In this document: positions 9,165 through 17,346 of the stretch, one piece after another | How positions within the stretch are numbered: the stretch's first letter is position 1 | Layout: every line of letters starts with the position of its first letter | From: Clostridium sp. | GTDB taxonomy: Bacteria; Bacillota; Clostridia; Clostridiales; Clostridiaceae | Length of the DNA: 32,176 nucleotides | Assembly: GCA_017435645.1 (NCBI GenBank) | Contig: JAFSER010000031.1 | Span: 1 to 32,176 of the forward strand | Direction: 5' to 3' | The notes under the pieces: model-generated | Databases searched by the model: none | What the model saw: the letters and a program-made list of their open reading frames with translations, nothing else | Told to the model about the DNA's origin: nothing | Program-made: the position numbers and the translations under genes

Positions 9165-9533
9165 ATGGACTTAGCTAACTATTTTAAAAGCATAATGAAG
9201 GGAGTTATTTGGTCAATTGTTATAACTGTAATAGCATCAATTATTTTTGCAATATTAATGAATAGTATTACTATAGGTGAAAATATATTCAATATTATTT
9301 ATGTTGTAATATCTTGTTTAGCTTTAATACTAGGATCAGTTATTGCGGTGAAGGCTTATGGAAGTAAAGGATGGATAGTTGGATTAACTGTTGGTTGTAT
9401 TTTTTACATAGCTTTATATATCATAGGAATTATTTTTGGTGCAGAAGCTACATTAACAATTTATGATTCAATAAAATTTGGATTATGCTTATTAATAGGT
9501 CTTTTTTCAGGAATGCTAGGAATTAATTTATAA
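9165..9533 (+). CDS. TIGR04086-type integral membrane protein
   Basis: A 122-residue protein with four predicted membrane helices (about residues 12-35, 41-63, 68-90 and 98-121) and almost no soluble part. It matches the TIGR04086 family of small clostridial and bacillar membrane proteins found beside yajC and secDF; its role is unknown, though the location suggests membrane protein traffic. The start is fixed by GGGGGTGAT at 9151-9159, which is sequestered in a hairpin. A strong terminator follows. Family call rests on size, topology and position. Confidence 0.75.
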   Translation: MDLANYFKSIMKGVIWSIVITVIASIIFAILMNSITIGENIFNIIYVVISCLALILGSVIAVKAYGSKGWIVGLTVGCIFYIALYIIGIIFGAEATLTIYDSIKFGLCLLIGLFSGMLGINL

Positions 9534-9551
9534 AAATAAGATATCATTTAT

Positions 9552-9606
9552 ATAAGGATTATAATGTTTCAAAGAATAAATATTTGCATTATGATCCTTA
9601 TTTTTT
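9552..9606 (+). terminator. Rho-independent terminator of the yajC unit
   Basis: A 15-bp stem, 9552-9566 with 9587-9601, containing one G-U pair, a 20-base loop and a TTTTTT run at 9601-9606. The remaining 9607-9774 is AT-rich and holds no convincing gene. Confidence 0.85.
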
Positions 9607-9774
9607 ATAAAATAAATTTATAAATATAGAAAAATTTATTATAACTAATATAATTTAAATATAAATTTTAGGTGTTAATGCCAAGAAGTTAAAGAAAAAT
9701 TTGGTGTATTTACAACTAATATACGTGGAGAATAATGTAAATAAAGAGTTTCTAGATTCTAATTAAGAAAATAA

Positions 9775-9803
9775 TTGTAATATTTATTAATATACATTAT
9801 AAT
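9775..9803 (+). promoter_or_regulatory. Promoter for the RecJ-like gene
   Basis: TTGTAA at 9775-9780, exactly 17 bases, then a perfect TATAAT at 9798-9803. The leader would be about 30 bases. It shows that the RecJ-like gene is set up to be expressed independently of yajC. Confidence 0.6.
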
Positions 9804-9839
9804 ATATGTGTTTTCTTAAGTTTTATGGAGGAATTTATA

Positions 9840-10691
9840 ATGCGCAAGTTTTGGGAGAGTATTTATAGTCCAAATTATATTACAGGATATAATCCCTTTA
9901 TACTTAAAAATATGAACAAAGCTATTGAGCATATGGTAGATGCTGTGAATAACAGAAAAAAGATTGTTATTTATGGAGTTCCTAATGTTGATGGACTATG
10001 TGCAATATCTTCTTTAAATCTAGTTTTAAGATATTTAAATGCAGATATAGAATATGTTATTTGTGATGAAAATACTAATTCTAGAATAACATCTGAAGAG
10101 ATTATAAATAATGTTAGCTTTTTAGGAGGACAACTTTTAATAACGCTAGGATTAGATTTAAATTCAGATATAGAAGAAAAGCTTTGTGAGGATCTTGGGA
10201 TAGATTTAATAGTATTGGAAAATAAAGACGTTAGTAATGAAAAAAAATATATATATATAAATCCAAATCAAAATGGATGTAGCTATAGATATAAGAATTT
10301 GTCTATTAGTGGACTTACATTTAAATTAATGCAAGCAATTGCAATTTATTATAATATAAAAAGTATAAATAAATATTTAGATTTAATTCTTATTGGAGAA
10401 CAATGGGCTGAAGTACCTTTAAAAGGTGAAAATGGGGTTATTTTGAAAGAGGGTAAAAAGTTTTTAAATAATACTAATAATTATGGATTAAGAGCTATTA
10501 TGAATTATCACGATATGTCGCAAATGAATAATGATTGTATATTAAAAATCATAAACCTTATTACACCAACTATTAATGCTGTAACTATGATGGATAATGC
10601 GCGTATTATTATTGAATTATTAACAACCAATAAAAAAGATAGGGCAGAACAAATAACAAAATATTTAAATAAATCACAAATGACTATATAA
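9840..10691 (+). CDS. Short RecJ-like DHH-domain protein lacking catalytic residues
   Basis: About 283 residues aligning, by eye, with the N-terminal DHH domain of RecJ single-strand exonuclease over its whole length, but catalytically stripped. RecJ's DYDVDG metal motif is VPNVDG here (residues 47-52; only D51 remains), TVDCG is TLGLD, the name-giving DHH is ENK in IVLENKD, the GTIAD Asp is replaced (GEQWAEVP), and PRINAAGR reads PTINAVTM. Structural segments persist: [38 protein letters not shown]. The DHHA1 and OB domains are absent, and no remnant follows before apt. I start at the ATG at 9840, since GGAGG at 9827-9831 fits it; the ATG at 9825 overlaps that site. It occupies the place of recJ in related genomes. 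Likely a non-enzymatic protein or decaying recJ with an intact frame. Confidence 0.8.
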   Translation: MRKFWESIYSPNYITGYNPFILKNMNKAIEHMVDAVNNRKKIVIYGVPNVDGLCAISSLNLVLRYLNADIEYVICDENTNSRITSEEIINNVSFLGGQLLITLGLDLNSDIEEKLCEDLGIDLIVLENKDVSNEKKYIYINPNQNGCSYRYKNLSISGLTFKLMQAIAIYYNIKSINKYLDLILIGEQWAEVPLKGENGVILKEGKKFLNNTNNYGLRAIMNYHDMSQMNNDCILKIINLITPTINAVTMMDNARIIIELLTTNKKDRAEQITKYLNKSQMTI

Positions 10692-10724
10692 TTATTATAT
10701 TATTAAATATAATAATTATATAGT
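10683..10724. repeat. Perfect 19-bp inverted repeat at the end of the RecJ-like gene
   Basis: Positions 10683-10701 and 10706-10724 are exact reverse complements around the loop ATTA. The stop codon of the RecJ-like gene (10689-10691) lies inside the 5' arm. A T5 run follows only after six more bases, and the stem is almost all A-T, so it is at best a weak terminator; it may mark an mRNA 3' end or attenuate entry into apt. Confidence 0.75.
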
Positions 10725-10755
10725 TGATAATTTTTATAGTGATGGAGGAGTTATC

Positions 10756-11274
10756 ATGAATCTAAAAGAAAAAATAAGAGTAATTGAAAATTTCCCAAAG
10801 GAAGGAATAAGTTTTAAGGATATTAGTACTGTTATTGGTGATGGTGAAGCATTAAGGTATTCAATTGATAAGATTGTAGAACATTTAAAAGATAAGAATA
10901 TAGACGTTATAGTTGGACCGGAAGCAAGAGGTTTTATATATGGAGTACCAGTTGCTTATGCTATGGGAATTGGATTTGTTCCAGTTAGAAAGCCAGGAAA
11001 ATTACCAGGAGAGACAGTTTCAATAACTTATGATTTAGAATATGGTAGTGATACTTTACAAATACATAAAGATGCTATTAAAAAAGGACAAAGAGTAGCA
11101 ATAGTAGATGATTTATTAGCAACAGGTGGAACTATAGGTGCAGTTGCAAAGCTAGTTGAAATGGCTGGTGGAGAAGTTGTTTCATTAGATTTTGCAATTG
11201 AATTAACAGGACTTAATGGAAGAGAAAAGCTTAAAAAATATGAAGTTATGTCTTTAGTAGATTATGAGTTTTAA
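10756..11274 (+). CDS. apt: Adenine phosphoribosyltransferase
   Basis: A 172-residue type I PRTase that salvages adenine with PRPP to AMP. Visible motifs are the N-terminal [20 protein letters not shown] in the catalytic region, the RKPGKLPG flexible loop, and the PRPP-binding loop [13 protein letters not shown] near residues 115-127. Length is exactly the family norm. GGAGGAG at 10744-10750 supports the start. apt next to relA is a common Firmicute order, which links purine salvage with (p)ppGpp control of purine pools. Confidence 0.98.
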   Translation: MNLKEKIRVIENFPKEGISFKDISTVIGDGEALRYSIDKIVEHLKDKNIDVIVGPEARGFIYGVPVAYAMGIGFVPVRKPGKLPGETVSITYDLEYGSDTLQIHKDAIKKGQRVAIVDDLLATGGTIGAVAKLVEMAGGEVVSLDFAIELTGLNGREKLKKYEVMSLVDYEF

Positions 11275-11279
11275 TATTG

Positions 11280-11308
11280 TTGAAATAAATAGATAAGTAT
11301 TATATAAT
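11280..11308 (+). promoter_or_regulatory. Promoter of the relA-aspS operon
   Basis: TTGAAA at 11280-11285 (5 of 6), 17 bases, and a perfect TATAAT at 11303-11308. The expected start site at about 11315 lies just before a stem-loop at 11318-11340, so the transcript would begin with that hairpin. Confidence 0.65.
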
Positions 11309-11317
11309 AAAAGAAAG

Positions 11318-11340
11318 TGGCTGGTTGTTAAAACCAGCCA
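11318..11340 (+). promoter_or_regulatory. Stem-loop at the 5' end of the relA transcript (or apt terminator)
   Basis: A perfect 9-bp, GC-rich stem TGGCTGGTT / AACCAGCCA with loop GTTAA. Only a weak ATTATTTT follows. It could terminate apt transcripts inefficiently, and, because it begins about three bases after the predicted relA start site, it could also protect the relA mRNA 5' end. Confidence 0.7.
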
Positions 11341-11373
11341 ATTATTTTAGAGTAAATCAAAGGAGATTAGCAC

Positions 11374-13557
11374 ATGTATGAAAGTCTATTACAGAAAATA
11401 AAAGAAAATTGTAATAATATAGATATAGACATAATAAAAAAAGCATATGCTTTAGCATGTGATGCACATAAACATCAAAAAAGGGAATCAGGAGAGCCAT
11501 ATGTGACACATCCTATAGATGTTGCAATAATACTAGCAGAAATGGGGATGGATACTAGTACCATTGTTGCTGGCCTTTTACATGATGTAATAGAAGATAC
11601 TGAATATACATATGAGGATATAAAGAAATTATTTAATGCAGAAATTGCTGATTTAGTTCAAGGAGTAACAAAGCTTGGTAAGATAGAATGTAAAACAAAA
11701 GAAGAACAACAAGCTGATAATGTTAGAAAAATGCTCCTTGCTATGGCTAAGGATATAAGAGTTATAATTATAAAATTAGCCGATAGACTTCATAATCTAA
11801 GAACTTTGAAATTTATGCCAAAGCCAAAGCAAAAGCAAAAAGCTAAAGAAACTTTAGATATTTATGCTCCATTAGCTCATAGATTAGGAATATCTAAAAT
11901 TAAATGGGAGTTAGAAGATTTATCTTTTAGATATTTACATGAAGAAGAATATTATCAATTAGTAAAAGAAATAGCTGAAAAAAGAGTTGAAAGAGAAATA
12001 TATATATCTGATATAAAAAAGGATTTATATAATAAACTAGAAGAGGCTGAAATAGATTGTGATATAGATGGTAGACCAAAGCATTTTTATAGTATTTATA
12101 GAAAGATGGTTAATAAGAATAAAAGTATTGAACAAATATTTGATTTAACTGCAATTAGAATATTAGTTAATACAGTTAAGGATTGCTATGGAGTTTTAGG
12201 AATAGTACATACGATATATAAACCAATTCCAGGTAGATTTAAAGATTATATTGCTATGCCTAAGCCTAATATGTATCAATCTCTTCATACAACGGTAATA
12301 GGGCCTCAAGGAAAGACTTTTGAAATTCAGATTAGAACCTTTGAGATGCATAGAACAGCTGAATATGGTATAGCTGCTCATTGGAAGTATAAAGAAGGAG
12401 ATAATCAAGATGAAAAGGAACATAGCTTTGAAAATAAATTAGCATGGCTTAGAGATATGCTAGAATGGCAAAAGGAAACATCAGATGCTGAAGAATTTAT
12501 TGAAGGTTTTAAAATAGATTTATTTACAGATGAAATATTTGTATTTACACCTAAAGGAGTAGTAATAAATTTACCAAGCAAAGCTACACCTATTGATTTT
12601 GCTTATAGAATTCACACTGACATAGGAAATAGATGTGTTGGAGCAAAGGTAAATGGGAAAATTGTGCCTCTTGATTATAATTTAAAAACTGGAGAAATAG
12701 TGGAAGTACTAACATCTAAAAATGCAAAGGGACCTAATTTTGATTGGTTAAACATTGCAAAGAGTAATCAAGCAAAAAGTAAAATAAGACAGTGGTTTAA
12801 GAAAATTAAAAAAGAAGAAAATATAGATAAGGGTAAAGAAATTTTTGAAAAAGAACTTAAAAAGCAACTAGTTATTTATTCAGAAATAGCAAAGGGCGAA
12901 TCCTATGAAAAGTTCATAAAAAGATACAATATACATTGTATGGATGATTTATATGCAGCTATAGGTATAGGGCAAATTTCAGCTTCTAATTATATATCAA
13001 AGCTGAAGGAAGAAAATATAGTTGAAAAGCATCATAATGAAAATATTAATAAAAGTATTGAAGAACATATAAGTAAATCAGAAAAATCTAATGAAAAAAA
13101 TAAAAAGTCATATGGAGTAACAGTAAAGGGTCTTAGTAATTTAATGATTAGATTTGCAAGATGTTGTAATCCAGTTCCAGGAGATGATATTAAAGGATAT
13201 ATTACTAAAGGAAGAGGAGTATCTATACACAGAAGCGATTGTAGTAACTTTAAATCATTAGAAGTCCATGATTCTAGTAAAGTTGTTGAAGTTTCTTGGG
13301 GAACATCTAAAGGAGCTGCATATGTAGCTGAAATACAAGTAAGAGCAGAAGATAGAATGGGAATATTATCAGATATTATGATAATAATAACAGAATCTAA
13401 ACTACATTTAAGTGCTTTAAATGCTAAATCATCTAAAGGAAATATTGCTATAATTAATATAAAAGTAAAAATAGATTCTATAGAGCAATTAAAGGAGCTT
13501 ATGAAAAAAATTAGAAAGCTTAATGGAGTAATGGACGTCTATAGAATGAATAGTTAG
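11374..13557 (+). CDS. relA: Bifunctional (p)ppGpp synthetase/hydrolase (Rel)
   Basis: A 727-residue long RSH protein that makes and degrades the stringent-response alarmone (p)ppGpp at the ribosome. The HD hydrolase domain has the intact H70-D-V-I-E-D75 motif. The synthetase domain has R288-F-K-D, the RXKD form found in bifunctional enzymes rather than the EXDD of RelA-only enzymes, followed by MYQSLHTT. A TGS domain starts near residue 386, a Cys-rich conserved segment (RFARCCNPVPGDD) comes near 590-600, and an ACT domain ends the protein. AGGAG precedes the ATG. It heads a run of closely spaced genes through aspS (gaps of 11-15 bases), tying alarmone metabolism to tRNA charging. Confidence 0.97.
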   Translation: MYESLLQKIKENCNNIDIDIIKKAYALACDAHKHQKRESGEPYVTHPIDVAIILAEMGMDTSTIVAGLLHDVIEDTEYTYEDIKKLFNAEIADLVQGVTKLGKIECKTKEEQQADNVRKMLLAMAKDIRVIIIKLADRLHNLRTLKFMPKPKQKQKAKETLDIYAPLAHRLGISKIKWELEDLSFRYLHEEEYYQLVKEIAEKRVEREIYISDIKKDLYNKLEEAEIDCDIDGRPKHFYSIYRKMVNKNKSIEQIFDLTAIRILVNTVKDCYGVLGIVHTIYKPIPGRFKDYIAMPKPNMYQSLHTTVIGPQGKTFEIQIRTFEMHRTAEYGIAAHWKYKEGDNQDEKEHSFENKLAWLRDMLEWQKETSDAEEFIEGFKIDLFTDEIFVFTPKGVVINLPSKATPIDFAYRIHTDIGNRCVGAKVNGKIVPLDYNLKTGEIVEVLTSKNAKGPNFDWLNIAKSNQAKSKIRQWFKKIKKEENIDKGKEIFEKELKKQLVIYSEIAKGESYEKFIKRYNIHCMDDLYAAIGIGQISASNYISKLKEENIVEKHHNENINKSIEEHISKSEKSNEKNKKSYGVTVKGLSNLMIRFARCCNPVPGDDIKGYITKGRGVSIHRSDCSNFKSLEVHDSSKVVEVSWGTSKGAAYVAEIQVRAEDRMGILSDIMIIITESKLHLSALNAKSSKGNIAIINIKVKIDSIEQLKELMKKIRKLNGVMDVYRMNS

Positions 13558-13569
13558 AGAGGATAAAGA

Positions 13570-14019
13570 ATGAGAGTTATAGTTCAAAGAGTTACATCTT
13601 CTAAAGTTATAGTTAATGATGTAGTAGTAGGTTCAATTAATAAGGGACTTAATTTATTAATTGGATTTTCAAAGAGTGACAGTGAAGAGGACTTATCATA
13701 TATTAAAGATAAAATATTAAACTTAAGAATATTTGAAGATGAAAACAATAAAATGAATCGTTCACTTTTAGATATAGAGGGAGATATTCTTGCTATATCA
13801 CAATTTACTTTATATGGAGATTGTAGAAAGGGAAGAAGACCTAATTTTATGAATGCAGAAGGTGGAGAGAGAGCAAAGGCACTATATGAAAAATTTATTG
13901 ATTTGTTAAGAGAAAGTAAATTAAAGGTTGAAACTGGGCAGTTTGGTGCTCATATGAAGGTTGATATTTTAAATGATGGACCTGTAACTATAATGTTAGA
14001 TAGTAATAAGGAATTTTAG
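13570..14019 (+). CDS. dtd: D-aminoacyl-tRNA deacylase
   Basis: A 149-residue DTD that hydrolyses D-amino acids from mischarged tRNA. The two defining motifs are [17 protein letters not shown] in the centre and NDGPVTIML at the C-terminus, whose Gly-Pro pair forms the cis-proline chiral filter. The start MRVIVQRV matches the family exactly. It is 12 bases after relA, and the pair relA-dtd is widely conserved in Firmicutes. Confidence 0.98.
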   Translation: MRVIVQRVTSSKVIVNDVVVGSINKGLNLLIGFSKSDSEEDLSYIKDKILNLRIFEDENNKMNRSLLDIEGDILAISQFTLYGDCRKGRRPNFMNAEGGERAKALYEKFIDLLRESKLKVETGQFGAHMKVDILNDGPVTIMLDSNKEF

Positions 14020-14033
14020 TTAGGAGGATAATT

Positions 14034-14636
14034 ATGATAATAAAAACTTATCCTCTTGGATCATATCAAACTAATTGTTATATAGTAATTGATGAAAAAA
14101 CTAATAAAGCTGCAATTATAGATCCAGGAGCAGAAGCTAATTATATTATAAAAGAAATAGAAGTATTGGGAGTAAAAGTAGAAGCAATACTTTTAACACA
14201 TTGTCATTTCGATCATAATGGAGCTGTTGAAGAATTAAAAAGTAAATATAATATAGATGTATATTTAAATAAGGCAGAAGAAGAATATATGGAATTTGAC
14301 AATAGTGGAATTTTTGGAAAGTTACCAAAGCTTTATAAATTCTTTACTGAAGGGGAAGAAATAAAGGTTGGAGAAATAAGCTTTAAAACTATATTTACAC
14401 CAGGGCACACTAAAGGAGGAACTTGCTTTTTAGCAGAGGATAATTTATTTAGTGGAGATACTTTATTTAATGGTTCTATAGGAAGAACTGATTTTATTGG
14501 TGGAAGTTACAATGAACTAATAAGTAGTATTGAAAATAAATTAATGGTTCTAGATAATAATATTAATGTTTATCCAGGACATGGACCAAAATCTACTATT
14601 ATTTACGAAAGGATGAAAAATCCCTTCTTAGTTTAA
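14034..14636 (+). CDS. Metallo-beta-lactamase-fold hydrolase (glyoxalase II-like)
   Basis: A 200-residue MBL-fold protein with the full two-metal site: H56-C-H58-F-D60-H61, a later His in PGHTKGG, the bridging Asp in FSGDTLF, and the last His in YPGHGP. It matches the short YcbL/glyoxalase II-like group that accompanies relA-dtd in clostridia. Hydrolysis of a thioester such as S-lactoyl-glutathione is the family precedent, but clostridia generally lack glutathione, so the substrate is unknown. AGGAGG stands before the ATG and the gene is 14 bases after dtd. Confidence 0.9.
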   Translation: MIIKTYPLGSYQTNCYIVIDEKTNKAAIIDPGAEANYIIKEIEVLGVKVEAILLTHCHFDHNGAVEELKSKYNIDVYLNKAEEEYMEFDNSGIFGKLPKLYKFFTEGEEIKVGEISFKTIFTPGHTKGGTCFLAEDNLFSGDTLFNGSIGRTDFIGGSYNELISSIENKLMVLDNNINVYPGHGPKSTIIYERMKNPFLV

Positions 14637-14647
14637 GAGGAGAATAA

Positions 14648-16072
14648 ATGGAAGTAATTATTAATTTAAATAATTTAAAATATAGATATGATGTCTATCA
14701 AATGTTTAATATATATTATTCTTTATGTGAGATTAAGTTTGAAGATAAGGGAGATTATATTATAAATATAGATGAAAAAAAGATTTCATTTAAATATAAG
14801 GATTATTACAAAGAAAAGACTTTTGGGGAAAATATAAAGGAGGATATTAAAAGAATAGTGTTTTCTTCTTTAAAAGAAATAACTGGGTATGAATATCCTT
14901 GGGGGATACTAGTTGGAATTAGGCCATCTAAGATTGCATTGAAGTATTTAGAAGAAGGAAAAAGTGAAGCTGAAATAGTAGATATATTTGCTAAAAGACA
15001 CTTAGCTTCAGAAGAAAAAGCAAGACTTTGTATAGAAGTTGCAAAAAAGGAAAAAGAACTTGTAAATAAGGATGAAAGTAGTATTGCTATTTATATAGGA
15101 ATGGCGTTTTGTCCAACAAGATGTTTTTATTGCTCCTTTACAGCTAATTCTATAAGTGGAAGTAAAAAGTTAATTAATCCTTATTTAGAAGCATTAACAT
15201 ATGAAATAAGAGAAATGAAGAAGTATGTTGATGAACGAAGGATAAAAATTGAAAGTGTTTATTTTGGTGGAGGAACACCAACTTCAATAAATAATACTGA
15301 ATTTGAAAATATAATGAAGGAAATTTATGAAGCCTTTGTTGAAAATAGAGATATTATTGAATTTACAGTTGAATGTGGTAGACCAGATAGTATTACTTTA
15401 GAGAAATTACAAACTATGAAGAAATATAATACTACTAGAATTAGCATTAATCCACAAACTATGAATGATAAAACATTAGAAATGATAGGACGAGGACATT
15501 CTTCTAAAGATGTTATAGAAAAGTTTAATTTAGCTAGAGAGTTAGGATTCAATGATATTAATATGGATATGATTATTGGATTGCCTGGAGAGGGAATAGA
15601 TGAGGTTAAAAATACTGCTAAGGAAATTCTTAATCTTAAGCCAGATAGTCTAACTGTACATGGTTTATCCTTAAAGAGAGCCTCTATTCTTTATGAAAAT
15701 TTCATATTAAAAAAAGGAATACAAATAAAAAAGCAGGATGAGCTTTCTTTAATGTATGAAACTAGTAGAATATTAGCTAAAGATTTAAATATAAAACCAT
15801 ATTATATGTATAGACAAAAAAATATGATTGGAAATATGGAGAATTTAGGATATTCGAAAGAAGGAAAAGAATGTATATATAATATACAAATGATTGAAGA
15901 TAAACAAACGATAATTGCATTAGGAGCTGATGCAGTTTCAAAGGTTGTTTTTCTAGATGAAGATAGAATTGAGAGATTTGGTAATGTTAAGGACATTAGA
16001 GAATATACAAATAGAATAAAGGAAATGGTAGAGGGGAAAAGAAAACTTTTAGATACACTTTACCTTAAATAG
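14648..16072 (+). CDS. hemZ: HemZ-type radical SAM protein (coproporphyrinogen dehydrogenase-like)
   Basis: A 474-residue radical SAM enzyme. After an N-terminal domain of about 150 residues comes the iron-sulfur cluster motif C155-x3-C159-x2-C162 (CPTRCFYC), then the SAM-binding [10 protein letters not shown] and the HemN-like segment [18 protein letters not shown] lies further on. The long N-terminal extension separates HemZ from the shorter HemN/HemW proteins. Family members are annotated as oxygen-independent coproporphyrinogen III dehydrogenases, but no heme gene is nearby, so the reaction here is uncertain. It sits 11 bases after the MBL gene and 11 before hisS. Confidence 0.88.
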   Translation: MEVIINLNNLKYRYDVYQMFNIYYSLCEIKFEDKGDYIINIDEKKISFKYKDYYKEKTFGENIKEDIKRIVFSSLKEITGYEYPWGILVGIRPSKIALKYLEEGKSEAEIVDIFAKRHLASEEKARLCIEVAKKEKELVNKDESSIAIYIGMAFCPTRCFYCSFTANSISGSKKLINPYLEALTYEIREMKKYVDERRIKIESVYFGGGTPTSINNTEFENIMKEIYEAFVENRDIIEFTVECGRPDSITLEKLQTMKKYNTTRISINPQTMNDKTLEMIGRGHSSKDVIEKFNLARELGFNDINMDMIIGLPGEGIDEVKNTAKEILNLKPDSLTVHGLSLKRASILYENFILKKGIQIKKQDELSLMYETSRILAKDLNIKPYYMYRQKNMIGNMENLGYSKEGKECIYNIQMIEDKQTIIALGADAVSKVVFLDEDRIERFGNVKDIREYTNRIKEMVEGKRKLLDTLYLK

Positions 16073-16083
16073 GAGGAGATATT

Positions 16084-17331
16084 ATGGAAATCCAAGCACC
16101 TAAGGGCACTAAGGATATGCTACCTCAAGATGCATATAAATGGCAGTATGTTGAGGGAATTTTAAGAGAAGTTTCAAAGAATTTTGGGGTTAAAGAAATA
16201 AGAACTCCAATGTTTGAACATACAGAACTATTTTTAAGAGGAGTTGGAGAAACAACAGATATAGTTCAAAAAGAAATGTATACTTTCAATGACAAGGGAA
16301 ATAGAAGTATCACATTAAAACCAGAAGGAACTGCTCCAACTGTTAGAGCATTTATTGAAAATAGATTATTTAATGAAGCACAGCCTACAAAGCTTTATTA
16401 TATTATACCTTGTTTTAGATATGAAAATGTACAAAAAGGAAGATATAGACAATTCCATCAATATGGAGTTGAAGCTTTTGGATCAAAAGAACCTTCAATT
16501 GATGCAGAAGTTATAGCCTTAGCAATGGAGGCTTTAAATAAATTAGGTTTAAAAAGTTTAAGTCTAAATATTAATAATTTAGGTTGTCCAAGTTGTAGAG
16601 CAAAATATAATGAAGCTTTAAAGAAATATTTACAAGATAATTACGATAATATTTGTGGTTTATGTAAAACTAGATTTGATAAGAATCCGATGAGAATTCT
16701 TGATTGTAAAGAAAAATCATGTAAAGAAATAACTAAAAATGCACCAATAATTCTAGATTATGTTTGTGAAGAATGTGAATCTCATTTTACAGAAGTAAAA
16801 AAATATTTAGATGCATTAAATATTAAATACACTATTGATCCAGGTATAGTTAGGGGATTAGACTATTATACTAAGACTATATTTGAAATATTAAATGATG
16901 ATTTTACAGTTTGTGGTGGTGGTAGATATGATAAGCTAATTGAAGAAATTGGTGGACCAGAAATGCCCGCAGTAGGTTTTGCAATAGGTTTAGAAAGATT
17001 GATAATGACTTTAGAAAAAGAAGGAATAGAAATTCCAAGAGAAGATATTATTGAACTTTATATAGGGGCAAGAGGTGAAGATGCAAAGACTCAAGGCTTT
17101 GTTTTAGCAAATAACTTAAGAAATGTTGGGGTAAAAACAGAAATAAATCATATGGGTAGAAGCGTAAAGGCTGAAATGAAGTATGCTAATAAAATAGGAG
17201 CAGTCTTTACAACAATATTAGGTGATGACGAGCTTCAAAATAGAACTTTAAAACTTAAAAGAATGAGTGATGGAGAGCAATTTGAAGTTAATTTAGATAA
17301 TATAGAAGAAATAGCTAAAGTCATAAAGTAG
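16084..17331 (+). CDS. hisS: Histidyl-tRNA synthetase
   Basis: A 415-residue class II aminoacyl-tRNA synthetase charging tRNA-His. Motif 2 begins at R112-Y-E, followed by [15 protein letters not shown]; the histidine-specific loop is R257-GLDYYT; motif 3 is GFAIGLERL; an anticodon-binding domain occupies the last 90 residues. The insertion between motif 2 and R257 carries eight cysteines (168, 171, 191, 194, 208, 213, 228, 231) spaced like zinc knuckles. Start supported by AGGAGGAG. No T-box leader precedes it, so its expression follows the relA operon. Confidence 0.97.
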   Translation: MEIQAPKGTKDMLPQDAYKWQYVEGILREVSKNFGVKEIRTPMFEHTELFLRGVGETTDIVQKEMYTFNDKGNRSITLKPEGTAPTVRAFIENRLFNEAQPTKLYYIIPCFRYENVQKGRYRQFHQYGVEAFGSKEPSIDAEVIALAMEALNKLGLKSLSLNINNLGCPSCRAKYNEALKKYLQDNYDNICGLCKTRFDKNPMRILDCKEKSCKEITKNAPIILDYVCEECESHFTEVKKYLDALNIKYTIDPGIVRGLDYYTKTIFEILNDDFTVCGGGRYDKLIEEIGGPEMPAVGFAIGLERLIMTLEKEGIEIPREDIIELYIGARGEDAKTQGFVLANNLRNVGVKTEINHMGRSVKAEMKYANKIGAVFTTILGDDELQNRTLKLKRMSDGEQFEVNLDNIEEIAKVIK

Positions 17332-17346
17332 TTAGGAGGAAGAAAA

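Noticed and set aside
9671..9766. Short open stretch in the gap before the RecJ-like gene (translates as GVNAKKLKKNLVYLQLIYVE and on to a stop)
   Set aside because: No start codon with a ribosome site and no recognisable family; could be a remnant but nothing supports it.
9825..9839. Upstream ATG of the RecJ-like gene as the true start
   Set aside because: It overlaps the GGAGG that is well spaced for the ATG at 9840, and has no ribosome site itself.
16073..16083. T-box leader before hisS or aspS
   Set aside because: Gaps of 11 and 15 bases hold only ribosome sites.
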